44,761 nucleotides of DNA from NCBI GenBank assembly GCA_964607915.1, contig CAZSMU010000013.1, forward strand, positions 1-44,761, written 5' to 3'. Origin of the DNA: JADJPL01 sp964607915 (GTDB taxonomy: Bacteria; Bacteroidota; Bacteroidia; Chitinophagales; Saprospiraceae). The notes below the pieces were generated by a model. It was not told the DNA's origin, did no database searches, and saw only the letters and a program-made list of their open reading frames with translations. Positions within the stretch are counted from its first letter, which is position 1; each line of letters begins with the position of its first letter. Positions 42,905 through 44,761 of this stretch are shown here, piece after piece. The position numbers were made by a program, and so were the translations under genes.

Positions 42905-43591
42905 ATGGAAAACCAGCCCATTATTATCTACAATACGCCCGACGGAAAGACCCGCGTAACGCTGTTTGCCCGCGACGGCAGTGTATGGATGAACCAAAAT
43001 CAACTTGCTGAACTTTTTGACACCTCGGTGCCAAATATCAGTATGCACATAAGTAATATACTGAAAGAGAAATAGTTGGATTTGGATTCAGTTATTAAGT
43101 ATTACTTAACAACTGCCGCCGATGGCAAACAATACGAGGTTGCCTTCTATGCTCTCGACATGATCCTTGCCATCGGCTTCCGAGTGCGCAGCAAGCGCGG
43201 CACTCAGTTCCGGATTTGGGCCAACCAGCATCTCAAATCCTATATGATCAAGGGCTTTGTCATGGATGATGAACGACTCAAAAACCCGGATGGCCGCCCC
43301 GATTATTTTGATGAACTGCTGGAGCGCATCCGCGATATTCGCGCTTCCGAGAAACGTTTCTACCAAAAAGTGAAAGACCTGTTTGCCTTGAGTACCGACT
43401 ACGACGCCTCCGATAAGGCTACCCAAATGTTCTTTGCCGAAACCCAAAATAAATTACTCTATGCCGTTACCCATAAAACGGCCGCAGAGTTGATCCTCGC
43501 CAACGCCGAGGGATTGACGGGCGAAGCTCAGACCCCCCCTGACAAGCGGAACGATCTAAATTTGACTTTATCTTTACTGGTAATTATCTAA
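42905..43591 (+). pseudogene. RhuM-family gene with in-frame amber codon and lost 3' end
   Basis: RhuM-like proteins (about 330 residues) often accompany type I restriction systems. ATG 42905 starts MENQPIIIYNTPDGKTRV, a typical N-terminus, followed by NQNQLAELFDTSVPNISMHI. At 43073-43075 a TAG interrupts the frame, exactly where relatives have a Glu codon (K-E-[stop]-L-D). Without leaving the frame, homology resumes as DSVIKYYLTTAADGKQYE, then RGTQFRIWANQHLKSYMIKG and FDELLERIRDIRASEKRFYQ. Homology stops near HKTAAELILANAEG, so the last third is missing. One GAG to TAG change would create the stop. It is probably a pseudogene. Confidence 0.85.
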
Positions 43592-43595
43592 TTTG

Positions 43596-43631
43596 TATCT
43601 TTGATAGCATCAAATGATGGCATCATGATGC
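43596..43631 (+). promoter_or_regulatory. Fic gene -7 box with tandem palindromes
   Basis: TATCTTTG (43596-43603) is an exact -7 box about 22 nt before ATG 43625. Directly after it are two dyads, CATCA-AA-TGATG (43608-43619) and GCATCATGATGC (43620-43631), which share the half-site CATCA/TGATG and cover the expected transcription and translation starts. Confidence 0.55.
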
Positions 43632-44593
43632 ATAAATACTACGAAGGAACCCCTCGGATAATCAACCTGTCAACGGAGATTGGCCGATACTTAGGTGTAG
43701 TAGATACGACACATCTCCAGAAGCCCCCGACTGAGCTGAGAAAAAAAAACAAGGTAAAGACCATACGTGCGTCTTTGGCGATAGAGGGGAATACATTGAG
43801 CGAAGACCAGATTACCGCACTCATAGAGAACAAGCGGGTAATCGGTCCTTCCAGGGATATCCAGGAGGTCGAGAATGCCATTCGGACATACGATAACCTT
43901 TCAAACTTTGACGCTTTCTCGAAGGAATCCTATTTGGAAGCGCACAGGTTGTTGATGTCGGGTTTGGTGGATAAGCCGGGCCAGTTCAGAACAGGGTCGG
44001 TGGGGGTGATGCAAGGAGACCGAATAGCGCATTTGGCACCACCGGGATGGAACGTGGATCACCTGATGACCAACTTGTTTAGATATCTCCAGGAAGGAGA
44101 AGACAACCTGATCATCAAGAGTTGCGTGTTCCATTATGAAATGGAATTTATCCACCCTTTTACGGATGGGAATGGAAGGATGGGGCGCTTATGGCAGACG
44201 GTGATATTAATGCGGGCAAATCCCGTCTTTGCGTATTTGCCCATTGAACAGGAAATAAAAAAGAGCCAGGAAGAATACTATACTGTGCTGAGCCAATGCG
44301 ATAAAGAGGGACTATCCACAAAATTTATTGAATACTTGTTGAGTAAGATAAGGTTGAGCTTAGCCGAATTGGTGGATACGCAAAGAGCTCATCTCAACGA
44401 TAAGGAGCGCTTGCGTTACTTTCTGGACCAGACGGGCGCAGATGCGTTCACTAGAAAAGACTATCTTAAGATGTTTCCGGAAATCTCAACTGCGACGGCT
44501 ACCAGAGATCTAAGAAAAGGCGTTGAGGAGGGAATCCTAATCAGGAAAGGCAGCGACCGGTTAGCCACATACCAAAACCGGAATATATCGTAA
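43625..44593 (+). CDS. Fic-family AMP-transferase with internal inhibitory motif
   Basis: A 322-residue class II Fic protein. The catalytic motif HPFTDGNGRMGR (177-188) is fully intact and the flap and N-terminal helices are present. The inhibitory motif SLAIEG (Ser50 to Gly55, with Glu54) matches S-x3-E-[GN], meaning the enzyme is self-inhibited until the Glu is displaced. The C-terminal 90 residues form a winged helix-turn-helix (FTRKDYLKMFPEISTATATRDL). Fic proteins usually transfer AMP to a target protein. ATG 43625 or 43628 is preferred to the upstream TTG. It stands next to the broken RhuM gene and is the only intact gene of this small locus. Confidence 0.92.
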   Translation: MMHKYYEGTPRIINLSTEIGRYLGVVDTTHLQKPPTELRKKNKVKTIRASLAIEGNTLSEDQITALIENKRVIGPSRDIQEVENAIRTYDNLSNFDAFSKESYLEAHRLLMSGLVDKPGQFRTGSVGVMQGDRIAHLAPPGWNVDHLMTNLFRYLQEGEDNLIIKSCVFHYEMEFIHPFTDGNGRMGRLWQTVILMRANPVFAYLPIEQEIKKSQEEYYTVLSQCDKEGLSTKFIEYLLSKIRLSLAELVDTQRAHLNDKERLRYFLDQTGADAFTRKDYLKMFPEISTATATRDLRKGVEEGILIRKGSDRLATYQNRNIS

Positions 44594-44660
44594 GGGGCGT
44601 ACTTCAGGAAGTTTTTTACGGGGAATAGACCAAAACCGGAAAATGATGGATGAAAGCATC

Positions 44661-44687
44661 CGGCTTGTTGCGAGGGGTAAGGTGACG
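44661..44687. repeat. Solo repeat end adjoining copy G
   Basis: CGGCTTGTTGCGAGGGG is a family end in the same orientation as copy G and directly precedes it, with about 10 nt of extra sequence between. It suggests a truncated copy into which, or next to which, copy G was placed. Confidence 0.5.
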
Positions 44688-44761
44688 AATAGACTTGTTT
44701 CGAGGAGAATCATCGAGGGGTCAAAAAGGCCCTTTTTCGCCCACACTGTGCCTTTTTTCGG
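44688..44761. repeat. Palindromic intergenic element, copy G (cut by window end)
   Basis: Starts AATAGACTTGTTTCGAGGAG and continues ATCATCGAGGGGTCAAAAAG, GCCCTTTTTCGCCCACAC and TGTGCCTTTTTTCGG, matching the left half of copy B and copy A. The centre and second arm lie beyond the window. Confidence 0.8.

Noticed and set aside
14196..44761. CRISPR array as an explanation for the dispersed repeats
   Set aside because: Copies are scattered kilobases apart, in both orientations, palindromic and without regular spacers. No cas gene is present.

Overview
This window is chromosomal DNA from a member of the Bacteroidota, most likely a Saprospiraceae-type organism. The lineage call is inference. It rests on the recurrent promoter -7 box TAnnTTTG (several exact copies, two with TTG or TTTG 19 nt upstream), weak or absent Shine-Dalgarno sites, a SusC-style TonB receptor with an N-terminal carboxypeptidase-regulatory domain, PorG-like and PorE-like outer-membrane proteins, and a GC-rich genome. 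One 100-N assembly gap (2336-2435) breaks a permease gene. I saw no rRNA, tRNA or CRISPR array.

Layout. 1-2464: partial Cys/Met-type PLP lyase and an APC permease (minus). 2541-13.7 kb: a plus-strand run with an esterase, GT39-like glycosyltransferase, RsmI-like methylase, NadA, a PorG-like barrel, GH3 enzyme, LysE exporter, FNR-ferredoxin reductase, a PorE-like PD40/OmpA protein and a small partner. 14.3-17.7 kb (minus): acyl-CoA dehydrogenase behind a twin-operator promoter, a one-TM protein and GalE. 17.8-23.6 kb (plus): CysQ, a GT2 with no canonical start codon, LpxH-like hydrolase, a secreted propeller-like protein and a YncE/phosphoesterase lipoprotein. 23.6-28.1 kb: a sparse zone, an ATP-grasp-like protein, a 40-residue membrane protein and YgiQ. 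28.1-35.5 kb (minus): a pentapeptide membrane protein, then a compact operon of Tat-exported aminotransferase, divergent peptide deformylase, penicillin-acylase-type hydrolase, ModE-like regulator and helical-repeat protein. 35.7-38.1 kb (plus): an AntA-like regulator and a GHL10 glycosidase. 38.1-42.3 kb (minus): a flavin monooxygenase and a TonB receptor. 42.6-44.6 kb (plus): a decayed defence locus with an HsdR tail, a RhuM gene broken by one amber codon, and an intact Fic AMP-transferase.

The most unusual signal is non-coding. A family of palindromic intergenic elements (terminal motif close to AATAGACTTGTTGCGAGGGG) occurs at least seven times, in a long form of about 155-170 bp and a short form of about 80-85 bp, plus several solo ends. 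Copies abut stop codons, fill whole intergenic gaps and sit at the edge of the decayed defence locus. They look like a MITE/REP-type family that also supplies terminator-like hairpins. No transposase for it is visible here.
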